Source: Caryophanales bacterium UBA6356
GTDB lineage: Bacteria; Bacillota_I; Bacilli_A; RFN20; CAG-826
Length of the DNA stretch: 43,018 nt
NCBI GenBank assembly: GCA_002440125.1
Contig: DJRQ01000037.1
Location: 1 to 43,018, forward strand
Direction of reading: 5' to 3'
The position numbers and the translations under genes are program-made. Below, in pieces: positions 1-7,420 of this stretch. The notes below the pieces were generated by a model. It was given only the letters and a program-made list of their open reading frames with translations, did not search any database and was not told the origin of the DNA. The first letter of the stretch is position 1; each line of letters begins with the position of its first letter.

Positions 1-715
1 CGAAAGAGGCGACTTTTTTCACTTCTTCTTTCGCGTTTCCCATCGCCACAAAAGTAGCCACTTCATCGGCCATAGAAATGTCTTGAAGATCATCGCCAAA
101 AGCGATCGCTTCCTCTTTTTTATAGTCGTAATATTTCAAAATCGCAGCAATTCCGTCTCCTTTTCGATGTGGAACTTCATAAATATCCATCGCTGTATCA
201 AGGAAACGAAAGAAGCAAAGATGGGGGAAGGTCTTCTTCATAAAAGAGTCATGTTTCTTTGTGTCGAAAAGCAAAAAAGCCACGCATTCGCCATCGAAAT
301 CAGGTTCCATTTCAGGCACAATATCACGATAAATTCTGTAATAATTGAGCGCCGATTTCGTCAAGGGAGCAAAAAGCTTCCTTTCTTGCGTTCCCACAAA
401 CTCCATCGTCGTATGGAAGTAGCGGCATAAAGATTTGAATTTTTCGACGTCTTCCTTTTTCACTATCGTCTTAAAAACGGTCTTCCCATCCGCCACCGCT
501 AACCCACCAGAGCTTGCGATATAGCCATCCCAAGCGATTCCTAAATCCAAAGCGCCAAAAGGCACAAAGGAAGCGTACGGCCTTGCTGTTGCCAAGAACA
601 CCTTGACGCCTCTTCTTTGGATTTCTTTGATGCCTTCTAAAGAAGCCTCATCCCATCTTCCATTACGATGATCGTAGATGGTGTTATCGATATCGAAAAA
701 TGCTGCCTTAATCAT
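1..715 (-). CDS. Cof-type HAD-superfamily sugar/nucleotide phosphatase, 3' end outside window
   Basis: This is the first 238 codons of a HAD phosphatase; the C-terminus lies past the left edge. Motif I is at the very N-terminus, in MIKAAFFDIDNT, with nucleophile D8 and acid/base D10. The motif-II region reads FLATARPY. The acidic motif IV (GDDLQD) is near the cut end. This order, with a long cap between motifs II and IV, fits the Cof/type IIB subfamily, which dephosphorylates sugar phosphates and other small cytosolic phosphoesters; the substrate cannot be told from sequence. The ATG at 713-715 was chosen because the motif-I strand starts right after it. No Shine-Dalgarno is visible, and a TATAAT lies only 6 bases upstream, so the mRNA is probably leaderless. 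It points away from the GH2 gene's 3' end and seems to be transcribed alone. Confidence 0.9.
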   Translation of the reverse strand, partial: MIKAAFFDIDNTIYDHRNGRWDEASLEGIKEIQRRGVKVFLATARPYASFVPFGALDLGIAWDGYIASSGGLAVADGKTVFKTIVKKEDVEKFKSLCRYFHTTMEFVGTQERKLFAPLTKSALNYYRIYRDIVPEMEPDFDGECVAFLLFDTKKHDSFMKKTFPHLCFFRFLDTAMDIYEVPHRKGDGIAAILKYYDYKKEEAIAFGDDLQDISMADEVATFVAMGNAKEEVKKVASF

Positions 716-721
716 AAGGAA

Positions 722-727
722 ATTATA
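722..727 (-). promoter_or_regulatory. -10 box directly in front of the HAD phosphatase start
   Basis: The minus strand reads TATAAT, then TTCCTT, then ATG. Only six bases separate a consensus -10 from the start codon, so initiation about 7 bases downstream would fall on or next to the A of ATG. A weak -35 (TTGTCT) lies 18 bases upstream. No ribosome-binding sequence is present. Confidence 0.6.
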
Positions 728-826
728 AGAAAAGGGTGCTTAAAAAGACAAAAGAAAGTGGTTTCAAGATAGAAAGCGATGGAAGGCAAAATCCATAGTA
801 ATATTGATTCCGGACTTACCGATAGA

Positions 827-2596
827 TCAGCACTTTCCTTTGAATATCTTAGAATATTCTAAATAAAGAACAGAGTTCAATTCTTTCAAAAGCCCCCTAT
901 CGACTTTCTCGACCTTCCGATCATAGGTCAAAAGCCCATTGAGCTCCTCTTCTACATCCGTTAGTTCCGTATAGACGCTCATCCCTAAGCCGAGTTTCCG
1001 AATCCCTTCTAGGACCTCACCATAAAGCTTCTTTAATGCGTTTTCCAATTCTTCTTTGGTTTTGAAATTCTTATATCCAAAGGCTTTCTCACAATAGGTA
1101 TGACCAGGAACCTTGAGCCCATAGCCGCCGAATTCAGATAAAGAAAGAATGCGTTTCTCCTCGCTATGCATCCTAAGAATCGAAGAAAAATAAATATGGC
1201 GCGACAAGAAATCCCCTACTCCTTTGTCATACCATCCAGACGTAGAGTCGATGAGTCGAGAACTATCGAGCGAGCGAAGTTTTTCCGTCAAACGGACAGC
1301 TTCAAATTGGCCCCAGCCCTCATTGAACAAAGTCCAAACGACAATCGAAGGGACATTCCTTAAGTGAGAGAAAGTGCGTTCAAGTTCTTCTTCGAAGAAA
1401 TCCCGCGATTCTTTTTCTTTTCTCCCAAGGCCTTTCGAAGAGGCGTCATTTTTTTGATATTTCGGAAAAATGCCGGGGATGCTCACGCTTAAAAAAGAGT
1501 AAGGAGCCCCACCGTTAACGAAATCTTGGATGACATACATTCCAAGAGTATCGCAAAGGTAGTACCAGCGAAGCGGCTCGATCTTGATGTGTTTGCGAAG
1601 GGCGTTAAAACCGGCTTTTTTAGCAAAGAGGATATCTTCTTTTAAAGCGTCATAGGAAGGCGCTGTGAGACCGCTTTCGGGATAATATCCTTGATCCAAT
1701 AAGGCGCTAAGAAAAGTGGGTTTGCCATTAATCAGAAGGAAAGGAATGCCATTTTGCACAACTTTTTCTATTTTTCTAAAACAAAAATGGCTTAATACTT
1801 CATCTTGTCCATTATGAAAAACAAGATCATAGACATTAGGTTCCTCAGCGCTCCAAGGGTGGAAAGAGATAGAAAGATCAATCTCCCCTTCAAGGGCTTC
1901 CCCTAAGGAAAAGCTCCCCATTTTTTCGCCTTTGAAAAGAACATCGACAGAACATGGGAGAATCTCCCCATGCCGTGAAACTTTTAAGCGCAATTTCTTT
2001 CGATCATAATCGGGATCGATCGTGAGCGAGCTTAGATAATTGCCATCAGGCAAGAATTCCAAATAAACGCTTCCCCAAATGCCGCTTGTCGGATGATACC
2101 AAATGCCTTTGGGATGAGTGGATTGCTTCCCTCTTGCATGCAAAGGACTTTCTATATCGTCATGAGCAAGAACCTCGATGGTCACTTCCTCCCTTCCAGC
2201 AAGCGGAAAGACGCATTCGAAGGGAATATAGCCAAACTTATTCTCGAGGGACAATACACCATCCACGAAAACCTTGGCTTCTTGATCGACGGCCGTAAAA
2301 ACAAGGCGAACCAAACAATTGCGTTTTTCCGCCGGGATAGAAACGACTTTTTTATAATGAAGGAAATCGTCTTTTTCGACTTTTTCATTAATTCCGCTAA
2401 GGGGCGTTTCCACGCTAAAAGGAACGATGATCTCTCGCTCATATTTTTTAGGGAAATCCCTGCTTTTATCTTTGCTAAAAAGCCAAGGTCCGTTAAGGGA
2501 AAGGTAATCCCTTCTTTCAAAATAAGGGTTCGGATGTTCTTTCAAAGGATGTTGGCGGTCCAACGTTTCGCCGTAAATCGTGCAAATGTTTTTCAT
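827..2596 (-). CDS. Glycoside hydrolase family 2 protein (beta-galactosidase/beta-glucuronidase type), cytoplasmic
   Basis: The 589-residue protein has the GH2 order: N-terminal jelly-roll (about 30-180), immunoglobulin-like domain (about 185-275) and TIM barrel (about 280-589). The acid/base is E426 in FNEGWGQ and the nucleophile E488 in LSEFGG. The barrel segment NALRKHIKIEP (331-341) is typical of compact GH2 enzymes of gut Firmicutes. It lacks the C-terminal domains of E. coli LacZ and has no signal peptide, so it should act on imported oligosaccharides. The substrate is uncertain: a galactoside, glucuronide or other beta-glycoside. A glucuronate pathway at the other end of the window is compatible with a glucuronidase but does not prove it. 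The start at 2596 has no Shine-Dalgarno; a TATAAT sits 10 bases upstream. It diverges from the M24 peptidase gene, 56 bases apart. Confidence 0.92.
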   Translation of the reverse strand: MKNICTIYGETLDRQHPLKEHPNPYFERRDYLSLNGPWLFSKDKSRDFPKKYEREIIVPFSVETPLSGINEKVEKDDFLHYKKVVSIPAEKRNCLVRLVFTAVDQEAKVFVDGVLSLENKFGYIPFECVFPLAGREEVTIEVLAHDDIESPLHARGKQSTHPKGIWYHPTSGIWGSVYLEFLPDGNYLSSLTIDPDYDRKKLRLKVSRHGEILPCSVDVLFKGEKMGSFSLGEALEGEIDLSISFHPWSAEEPNVYDLVFHNGQDEVLSHFCFRKIEKVVQNGIPFLLINGKPTFLSALLDQGYYPESGLTAPSYDALKEDILFAKKAGFNALRKHIKIEPLRWYYLCDTLGMYVIQDFVNGGAPYSFLSVSIPGIFPKYQKNDASSKGLGRKEKESRDFFEEELERTFSHLRNVPSIVVWTLFNEGWGQFEAVRLTEKLRSLDSSRLIDSTSGWYDKGVGDFLSRHIYFSSILRMHSEEKRILSLSEFGGYGLKVPGHTYCEKAFGYKNFKTKEELENALKKLYGEVLEGIRKLGLGMSVYTELTDVEEELNGLLTYDRKVEKVDRGLLKELNSVLYLEYSKIFKGKC

Positions 2597-2605
2597 AGAT
2601 GAGTC

Positions 2606-2612
2606 TATTATA
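2606..2612. promoter_or_regulatory. Overlapping divergent -10 boxes for the GH2 and M24 genes
   Basis: The seven bases TATTATA contain TATAAT on the minus strand (2607-2612, GH2) and TATTAT on the plus strand (2606-2611, M24). The spacing is 10 bases to the GH2 start and 41 bases to the M24 start. No good -35 is visible on either side. If both are used, the two polymerases compete for the same DNA. Confidence 0.45.
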
Positions 2613-2652
2613 TGTTATGCGAAGGAAAAGAAGAGAAGCGAGGAAATAAAAG

Positions 2653-3840
2653 ATGTTCGATCTAAAACTCATTCAGCAAGAACTCGAAAGAGAAGGGGCA
2701 GATGGCTGGTTGCTTGTCGATTACGAAAACAAAAATCCGAACGCAGTCGCTTTTTTGGGCGAAAAGATGCTCACCAGGAAGATCTTTTTATATTTCCCGA
2801 AAGAAGGGAAACCACAAATCATTTGCCACAAAATCGATACCGTCTTTCTCAAAGACGAAGAAACTCTCTCGCACTTCGATTTAAACGTTTATCTTTCGTG
2901 GAAGGAAATGCTGGAAATCGAAAAATCCCTGCTAAAATCCTCTAAAACTATTTTGATGGACGTGTCTGAATTCGGTTTGTTGCCACGCATTTCTTTGGCG
3001 GATTATGGTTCGGTAGAGTTCGTTAAATCGTTAGGAATCAACGTCCTTTCAAGTGGCGATCTCCAAGAGCGTTTCACAGCCACTTATTCTAGCCGAGCCT
3101 TCGCCCTTCAAAAGGAAGCTTGCCAAAAAGCGTTGGCAATAAAAGACGAAGCATTCTTAAAAATCAAAGAGGACATCTTAACCAAAGGAGTAAGCGATGA
3201 ATACAAAATCCAACAATTCATCGCAAGACGTTTTTTGGAAGAAGGAATGGTTTTTGACGATGCGCCGATCGTCGCGATAAATAAAAATGCAAGCGATCCT
3301 CACTATGGACCAACCGCAAGCGTCTCAAGCCCCATTCGAAGAGGCGACGTTGTTCTTATCGATATGTGGGCCAAGATGAATGACAAAGAGGGCGTTTATG
3401 CCGATATCACTTGGATGGGCTACGTCGGAAAAGAAGTACCAGAAAAAGTTTCCCATCGATTCCACGTTCTAAAAATGGCCATCGAAAAAGGATTCGATTT
3501 CTTAAAGGAGAACCTTCCTTTAAGGAGAGTCGAAGGATACGAAGTCGATCAAGTCGTTTATGATTTCATCAAAGAAAACGGATATGAAAAAGGGATAATT
3601 CATCGAACAGGCCATAATATCGCTGTCGATGTCTCTCCTCATGGGCCAGGCGTCAACATCGATAACCTCGAAAGCCACGATACAAGGGAAATCATCGATG
3701 GCGTCACTTTTTCTTTGGAGCCAGGCATCTATTTGGACGATTTCGGAATGCGAAGCGAAACGGACGTCTATATCGATAAAAGAAAGCCGGTCTATATGGC
3801 CGGCCATCAAGAAGAAGTAATCCCAATTCTAAAGGACTAG
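2653..3840 (+). CDS. M24-family metallopeptidase, Xaa-Pro aminopeptidase-like
   Basis: The 395-residue cytosolic protein has the creatinase-type N-terminal domain (1-155) and the pita-bread metallopeptidase domain (about 160-395). All five metal ligands are visible: D237, D251, H321, E356 and E369. H218 (DPHYGP) and H330 match conserved substrate-pocket histidines. Family members remove N-terminal residues ahead of proline or process small peptides with two Mn or Co ions. It may finish degradation of peptides imported by the Opp system further right, but that link is inference. A GAGGA ribosome-binding site lies 8 bases before the ATG. It converges with the flavodiiron gene, whose stop is 1 base away. 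Confidence 0.93.
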   Translation: MFDLKLIQQELEREGADGWLLVDYENKNPNAVAFLGEKMLTRKIFLYFPKEGKPQIICHKIDTVFLKDEETLSHFDLNVYLSWKEMLEIEKSLLKSSKTILMDVSEFGLLPRISLADYGSVEFVKSLGINVLSSGDLQERFTATYSSRAFALQKEACQKALAIKDEAFLKIKEDILTKGVSDEYKIQQFIARRFLEEGMVFDDAPIVAINKNASDPHYGPTASVSSPIRRGDVVLIDMWAKMNDKEGVYADITWMGYVGKEVPEKVSHRFHVLKMAIEKGFDFLKENLPLRRVEGYEVDQVVYDFIKENGYEKGIIHRTGHNIAVDVSPHGPGVNIDNLESHDTREIIDGVTFSLEPGIYLDDFGMRSETDVYIDKRKPVYMAGHQEEVIPILKD

Positions 3841-3841
3841 G

Positions 3842-5035
3842 TTACTTCAGGGTTTCGTAATATTTTTGTAATTCTTCTTCGCTTGCTTTATCGCTCTTGA
3901 ACACTTGCCGATAGCCTGGAATAACGTTGAAATGAAGTTGGGAGAGCCTTTCCGAAAGGTTCTTCACCGCTTCACCACTCCATCCATAGTCGCCAAATGC
4001 GCTTGCCTTCTTGCCTTGGCCAACCGTGGTATAAACATGACTCAAGAGATCGTAGAATAAGCAAACTGCATCCCCGACCATGGTAGGCGATCCCAATAGC
4101 AACGTGCCACTATGAGCGATGTCGTTTAAAATCTTGTCTTTCAAAGAGCCATAGTTCAAAGCGTCTATCTCGTAAAGAGCCACTTTTTTGCCGTCGTGTT
4201 GGAATTTAGTTTCAAGAGAATGGGCGATTTCTTTGGTGTATCCATAAGCGGAAGCATAAACAATCGTGACAAAATTTGGATCGTTTACTGGCGTGAACTC
4301 CTTGGCAAGTTCCTCATAACGATGGATTTGATCTTGGACATTAGTATCAATAATGGGGCCATGTCCAACACAAATCATATCGATATCAAGCTTTTTAACG
4401 CGTTCGCAAGCAGCCGTCACGAACTTGGCAAAAGGACCCATAATGGAAACAAAGTAATAACGGAGGGCGGCGTAATATCTTTCTTTGTCCGGCTCTTTGC
4501 TAAGCAAAAGAGCGTCGCTTGCGAAATGCGCCCCGAAAGCGTCGCAACTCACCAATACTTTGAGCTCCTTGATGTAGGTAAACATGACGTCCGGCCAATG
4601 AAGCATAAGACCGCTTACGGCTTCAAGGGTATAGCCACCAAACGAAAGAGGAGCCAAAGGGTTCATAACCTTTCTCTTAAAAGGCTTTCGGGTGATGGCA
4701 TCGAGATTCTTTAAACAGGCAGGGCTTGCCAAAATAGTTAGCTCTGGGTTGAGGTCGATAAGCTTTCCGATGCTTCCCGAATGGTCGGGTTCGCTATGCG
4801 TCACAACAAGATATTTTATGTCCTTTAAAGGCACGATTTCTTCGATGTGACGGAAGTATTCTTCTTCGTATTCCCTTCTACAGCCTTCGAAAAGAATGGC
4901 GCCTTCTGGTGTTTTTAAAAGGTAACTATTGTAAGAAGTGCCATCATTTGTCAAAACGGCAACATCGAATAATTTAAGCGAGTGATCAACGACGCCAACA
5001 TAATAGAAATTGGGTTTTAGTTCTAGAACTTCCAT
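3842..5035 (-). CDS. fprA: Flavodiiron protein (A-type, oxygen/nitric oxide reductase)
   Basis: The 397 residues have the two-domain core of flavodiiron proteins. A metallo-beta-lactamase-like domain (1-250) carries the diiron ligands: H80, E82, D84 and H85 in THSEPDHSG, H146 in LHWPD, D165 in CDAFG and H225 in GHGP. A flavodoxin domain (about 255-397) has the FMN-binding loop VYASAYGYT. No rubredoxin or flavin-reductase domain is fused, so a separate electron donor is needed. The family reduces O2 to water and/or NO to N2O in the cytosol of anaerobes, a scavenging role. GGAGG lies 6 bases before the ATG. An extended -10 (TGC TATAAT) is just upstream, and no -35 is apparent. The hsp20 terminator separates it from the upstream gene. 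Confidence 0.96.
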   Translation of the reverse strand: MEVLELKPNFYYVGVVDHSLKLFDVAVLTNDGTSYNSYLLKTPEGAILFEGCRREYEEEYFRHIEEIVPLKDIKYLVVTHSEPDHSGSIGKLIDLNPELTILASPACLKNLDAITRKPFKRKVMNPLAPLSFGGYTLEAVSGLMLHWPDVMFTYIKELKVLVSCDAFGAHFASDALLLSKEPDKERYYAALRYYFVSIMGPFAKFVTAACERVKKLDIDMICVGHGPIIDTNVQDQIHRYEELAKEFTPVNDPNFVTIVYASAYGYTKEIAHSLETKFQHDGKKVALYEIDALNYGSLKDKILNDIAHSGTLLLGSPTMVGDAVCLFYDLLSHVYTTVGQGKKASAFGDYGWSGEAVKNLSERLSQLHFNVIPGYRQVFKSDKASEEELQKYYETLK

Positions 5036-5052
5036 AAATGCCTCCTTTTTTA

Positions 5053-5061
5053 ATTATAGCA
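5053..5061 (-). promoter_or_regulatory. Extended -10 promoter of the flavodiiron gene
   Basis: The minus strand reads TGC-TATAAT, a consensus extended -10, with no recognisable -35. Initiation about 7 bases downstream would fall at the edge of the GGAGG ribosome-binding site, so the untranslated leader should be very short. Confidence 0.6.
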
Positions 5062-5100
5062 AGATAATTGAGCCATACCGCCTAGACGCTTACGAATAGA

Positions 5101-5125
5101 AAGAAAAGGACGGGTTTCCCCGCCC
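5101..5125 (-). terminator. Rho-independent terminator of hsp20
   Basis: On the minus strand a 7-pair stem GGGCGGG/CCCGTCC (one G-U pair) closes a GAAA tetraloop and is followed by TTTTCTT. It lies 26 bases after the hsp20 stop. Confidence 0.8.
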
Positions 5126-5151
5126 TCTATCTTGATAACGAAGGGTAACCG

Positions 5152-5595
5152 TTACTTGATAGCAATTCTATGGTCGGATTCGACTTTTTCCTTCTCTTTC
5201 GGGAAAGTGAGAGTCAAAACACCATTCTCGAGATTGGCTTCAATCGACTTCTCATCGACATCGCCAATATAGTAGCTACGGCTAGAAACGCCGCTAAAAC
5301 GTTCACGATGGATGAAGTTCTCTTTCTTGCCTTCTTGTTTGTCTCCGTTTTCCTCGTGTTTTTCAGAAACGCGAATGGTCAAATAGCCATTCTTAAGCGA
5401 AACGTTGACATCTTCTTTCTTGATGCCAGGGAGTTCCACTTCCATAACATAATTCTTATCGTTGCTCTTGATATCCGTTTTCATCGCAAGACCACGAGCA
5501 TACTTTGGGGTATGGACTTCTTCCGGCGCCAAGAAGTCAAAGAGTGGTGAAAAGAATCCATCATCATAACCATAATTCATTAATTCGTTTTTCAT
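5152..5595 (-). CDS. hsp20: Small heat-shock protein, Hsp20/alpha-crystallin family
   Basis: This is a 147-residue ATP-independent holdase that binds unfolding proteins in the cytosol. The alpha-crystallin domain covers about 38-140. It has the typical segments VELPGIKKEDV and GVLTLTFPK, the latter being the GxLxxxxP-type signature, and a short C-terminal tail ending RIAIK that resembles the I-x-I oligomerisation motif. A GGAGG site lies 9 bases before the ATG. The gene is monocistronic, between its own promoter and its own terminator. Two CIRCE operators bracket the promoter, so it is almost certainly repressed by HrcA; hrcA itself is not in the window. Confidence 0.96.
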   Translation of the reverse strand: MKNELMNYGYDDGFFSPLFDFLAPEEVHTPKYARGLAMKTDIKSNDKNYVMEVELPGIKKEDVNVSLKNGYLTIRVSEKHEENGDKQEGKKENFIHRERFSGVSSRSYYIGDVDEKSIEANLENGVLTLTFPKEKEKVESDHRIAIK

Positions 5596-5610
5596 AATTC
5601 TATTCCTCCA

Positions 5611-5637
5611 TTAGCACTCTATATCTCCGGGTGCTAA
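5611..5637 (-). promoter_or_regulatory. CIRCE operator 1 (HrcA site) over the hsp20 transcript start
   Basis: The sequence TTAGCACTC-N9-GGGTGCTAA matches the CIRCE consensus TTAGCACTC-N9-GAGTGCTAA with one mismatch and the exact 9-base spacer. It covers the expected start point just downstream of the -10. Confidence 0.93.
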
Positions 5638-5641
5638 GGAT

Positions 5642-5669
5642 AGTATAGTAAGCCTTTTAGCACTGTCAA
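5642..5669 (-). promoter_or_regulatory. Sigma-70-type promoter of hsp20
   Basis: A perfect -35 TTGACA (5664-5669) and a -10 TATACT (5642-5647) are separated by 16 bases on the minus strand. The -35 lies inside CIRCE operator 2, and operator 1 begins 4 bases past the -10. Confidence 0.85.
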
Positions 5670-5683
5670 GATATAAGTGCTAA
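5657..5683 (-). promoter_or_regulatory. CIRCE operator 2 (HrcA site) over the hsp20 -35
   Basis: The sequence TTAGCACTG-N9-AAGTGCTAA has two mismatches to the CIRCE consensus and the exact 9-base spacer. Its centre is 46 bases from the centre of operator 1, so the pair spans the whole promoter. Confidence 0.9.
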
Positions 5684-5802
5684 ATATTTATTCTTTCATT
5701 TAGAAGCCTCTTGCTAGGAAAAGCGTTCGTAAATCTCTATTTCTATCGATGAGGCGAGAGGATGCAAAGATCTACCTCTCCCTCCAATATAAGATCCTCA
5801 AA

Positions 5803-6192
5803 TCAATCGCCAATTATCGATTCAACGCACAAGGAACTCTTTTTTTCGATTTGCTTTATTTTTTCGGAAAGCTCCGACGAATAGGAAAGGAAAGAAGGCA
5901 AAAAGAACGTGCGTCCATCTTTTTTTGTCGCTAAGAAAGCGGCATCCAAACTCATATTGATGTGGAATGCAATGTTTTTTGCCGCGTCATCAAAGGCCTT
6001 CTCCACAAAAAACGAACTCTTTTCTTTCTCTCCCAATGTCTTTTCAAGCAAAGTCAATTCTTCATAAACCTTCTCTCTAATATTCCTAAGATTCACTTTC
6101 CCATCGACCTGATAAGCATAAAGAAAAAGCGCCTCTTCTAATCGAGGTCTTAAAAATTCCACAATTTCATTCGTCTTTTCTTCGATAGACAT
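5803..6192 (-). CDS. Small hypothetical cytosolic protein, helical
   Basis: I do not recognise this 129-residue protein. It is rich in charged residues and looks mostly alpha-helical, with no signal peptide or membrane segment. The start was set at 6192 (MSIEEKTNE) and not at the upstream in-frame ATG at 6222, because GGAGGAG lies 7 bases before 6192 and nothing comparable precedes 6222. It follows ybaK on the same strand after a 61-base gap, so the two may be cotranscribed. No terminator is evident after it. Confidence 0.75.
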   Translation of the reverse strand: MSIEEKTNEIVEFLRPRLEEALFLYAYQVDGKVNLRNIREKVYEELTLLEKTLGEKEKSSFFVEKAFDDAAKNIAFHINMSLDAAFLATKKDGRTFFLPSFLSYSSELSEKIKQIEKKSSLCVESIIGD

Positions 6193-6253
6193 AATCTTCT
6201 CCTCCGCATCTAGAACACCCACTGATAGATAGGGAGAAAAAGAGATTTTTGTT

Positions 6254-6727
6254 TCAGTTTTTCCAAAGGACGATGTCTTTGACCTGAGCCTTTAAGAAAG
6301 CAACGAGATCCTTTGGCGAAAGGCACACTTGGAGCCCTCTTTTACCGCCGGAAATATATATTTTGTCAAAAAGAAGAGCTGTCTCGTCGATATAGACGGG
6401 CATGGCTTTCTTTAAGCCGATAGGCGAGCAACCGCCATGGATATAGCCAGTCAAGGGAAGCAATTCTTTATAAGGAATAAGCTCCACCCATTTGGAATTC
6501 GTATAGTGGGCCGCCTTTTTAAGGTCAATAGAATGTGCCACTGGAACCTCAAAAATGAAATGTTCCTTCTTCTCGTTCACACAGACGATACTTTTGAAGA
6601 CGGAATCTGGATCCTCGCCAAGCGCCTTCGCTACGCCAACTCCATCGACAATGTTTTCGTCGTATTCATAGGGCGTATAGGCGATGTGATTGCGATCAAG
6701 TTCCCTTAAAGCGTTCGTTTTATTCAT
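6254..6727 (-). CDS. ybaK: YbaK/EbsC-type aminoacyl-tRNA deacylase (Cys-tRNA-Pro editing)
   Basis: The protein is a single INS/YbaK domain of 157 residues, the usual length. The catalytic lysine is K45 (VFKSI) and the family loop GYIHGGCSPIG is at 94-104. The family hydrolyses mischarged Cys-tRNA(Pro) made by prolyl-tRNA synthetase and acts in trans in the cytosol. The ATG at 6727 has no Shine-Dalgarno; a CATAAT -10 lies 8 bases upstream, suggesting a leaderless mRNA. The next minus-strand gene upstream is closed by its own terminator, so this gene probably starts a transcript. Confidence 0.94.
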   Translation of the reverse strand: MNKTNALRELDRNHIAYTPYEYDENIVDGVGVAKALGEDPDSVFKSIVCVNEKKEHFIFEVPVAHSIDLKKAAHYTNSKWVELIPYKELLPLTGYIHGGCSPIGLKKAMPVYIDETALLFDKIYISGGKRGLQVCLSPKDLVAFLKAQVKDIVLWKN

Positions 6728-6735
6728 ATAAGAAT

Positions 6736-6741
6736 ATTATG
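6736..6741 (-). promoter_or_regulatory. -10 box close to the ybaK start
   Basis: The minus strand reads CATAAT, then 8 bases, then ATG. No ribosome-binding site intervenes. The -35 region would overlap the U-tract of the preceding terminator and is not recognisable. Confidence 0.4.
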
Positions 6742-6751
6742 TTTCAAAATG

Positions 6752-6782
6752 AGAAAAGAAAAAGGGCTAGACGTGCTAACCC
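6752..6782 (-). terminator. Rho-independent terminator of the four-helix membrane protein gene
   Basis: On the minus strand GGGTTAG pairs with CTAGCCC (7 pairs, one G-U) around a 5-base loop, followed by TTTTTCTTTTC. Confidence 0.85.
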
Positions 6783-6803
6783 AAAATAGAACGAAGAAAG
6801 AAA

Positions 6804-7268
6804 TTAGTTCGCTTTCTTCTTGGCGAAGCCTAAGACACCAATAGCCAAGGAAAGAAGAGCGCTGACAGCCAAAGAAGCGCCAGTAGCAATAAAGCCCCAG
6901 CCAAGAGAAAGAGAAAGCGATCCGGCAGGAGTCAAAGCCGAAACCAGAAAAGTCAAGACGGCGGAAACGGCTAACATAAGTCCAGAAAGGATATGAAGGA
7001 AGCCGGTGAATTTTCCACCATGCCATCCAAACACGGTTCCGAGGACTTGGAAGGTTGCGGAGATAACAAGCAAAACGAAAACGGCGATGAAAGCGGCAAC
7101 AGGCGTTTCAAAAGCCGCGATTGCTTTATTTCCAAACATCAAATCATAGCCATAGATGACATCCTTCTCGGCTGTCAAGGCGGCTGGAGCAAGAGGGAAA
7201 AGGAAAGCGCAAAGGGTGAACGCTAAAGCGGCAATTCCAAGAATCCCGGGCAAAATCGTTTTCTTCAT
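6804..7268 (-). CDS. Small four-helix membrane protein of unknown function
   Basis: The 154-residue protein has four strongly hydrophobic segments at about 5-28, 48-78, 83-108 and 115-148, and a basic tail (AKKKAN). The fourth segment is rich in Ala, Gly and Ser. I cannot assign a family. The start was placed at 7268 because GAGG lies 8 bases upstream; the frame is open for another 19 codons to an ATG at 7325 with no ribosome-binding site. It is transcribed alone, with a strong terminator after it. Confidence 0.8.
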   Translation of the reverse strand: MKKTILPGILGIAALAFTLCAFLFPLAPAALTAEKDVIYGYDLMFGNKAIAAFETPVAAFIAVFVLLVISATFQVLGTVFGWHGGKFTGFLHILSGLMLAVSAVLTFLVSALTPAGSLSLSLGWGFIATGASLAVSALLSLAIGVLGFAKKKAN

Positions 7269-7420
7269 AGTAATAACCTCGCTAAGAAACGAATTAATCT
7301 TACTAGCCTTCTTGGGGCTGTGCAAGGGCGCGTATACGCACGTGAGGAAGGGAAAGCGATCGCCCTTGAATCAACAAAACGCCGCAAATATTAAAAATAA
7401 GCGAGGATTTGCTAGGATTT

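Noticed and set aside
827..2596. Calling the GH2 enzyme a beta-glucuronidase because of the uronate genes
   Set aside because: The catalytic residues are common to the whole family, no glucuronide-specific motif was clearly seen, and the uronate genes are 35 kb away.
7330..7339. Palindrome GCGTATACGC in the gap between M6 copy 1 and the four-helix protein
   Set aside because: It lies downstream of one gene and about 60 bases upstream of another without a promoter I can place; a single 10-base palindrome is not enough to call.
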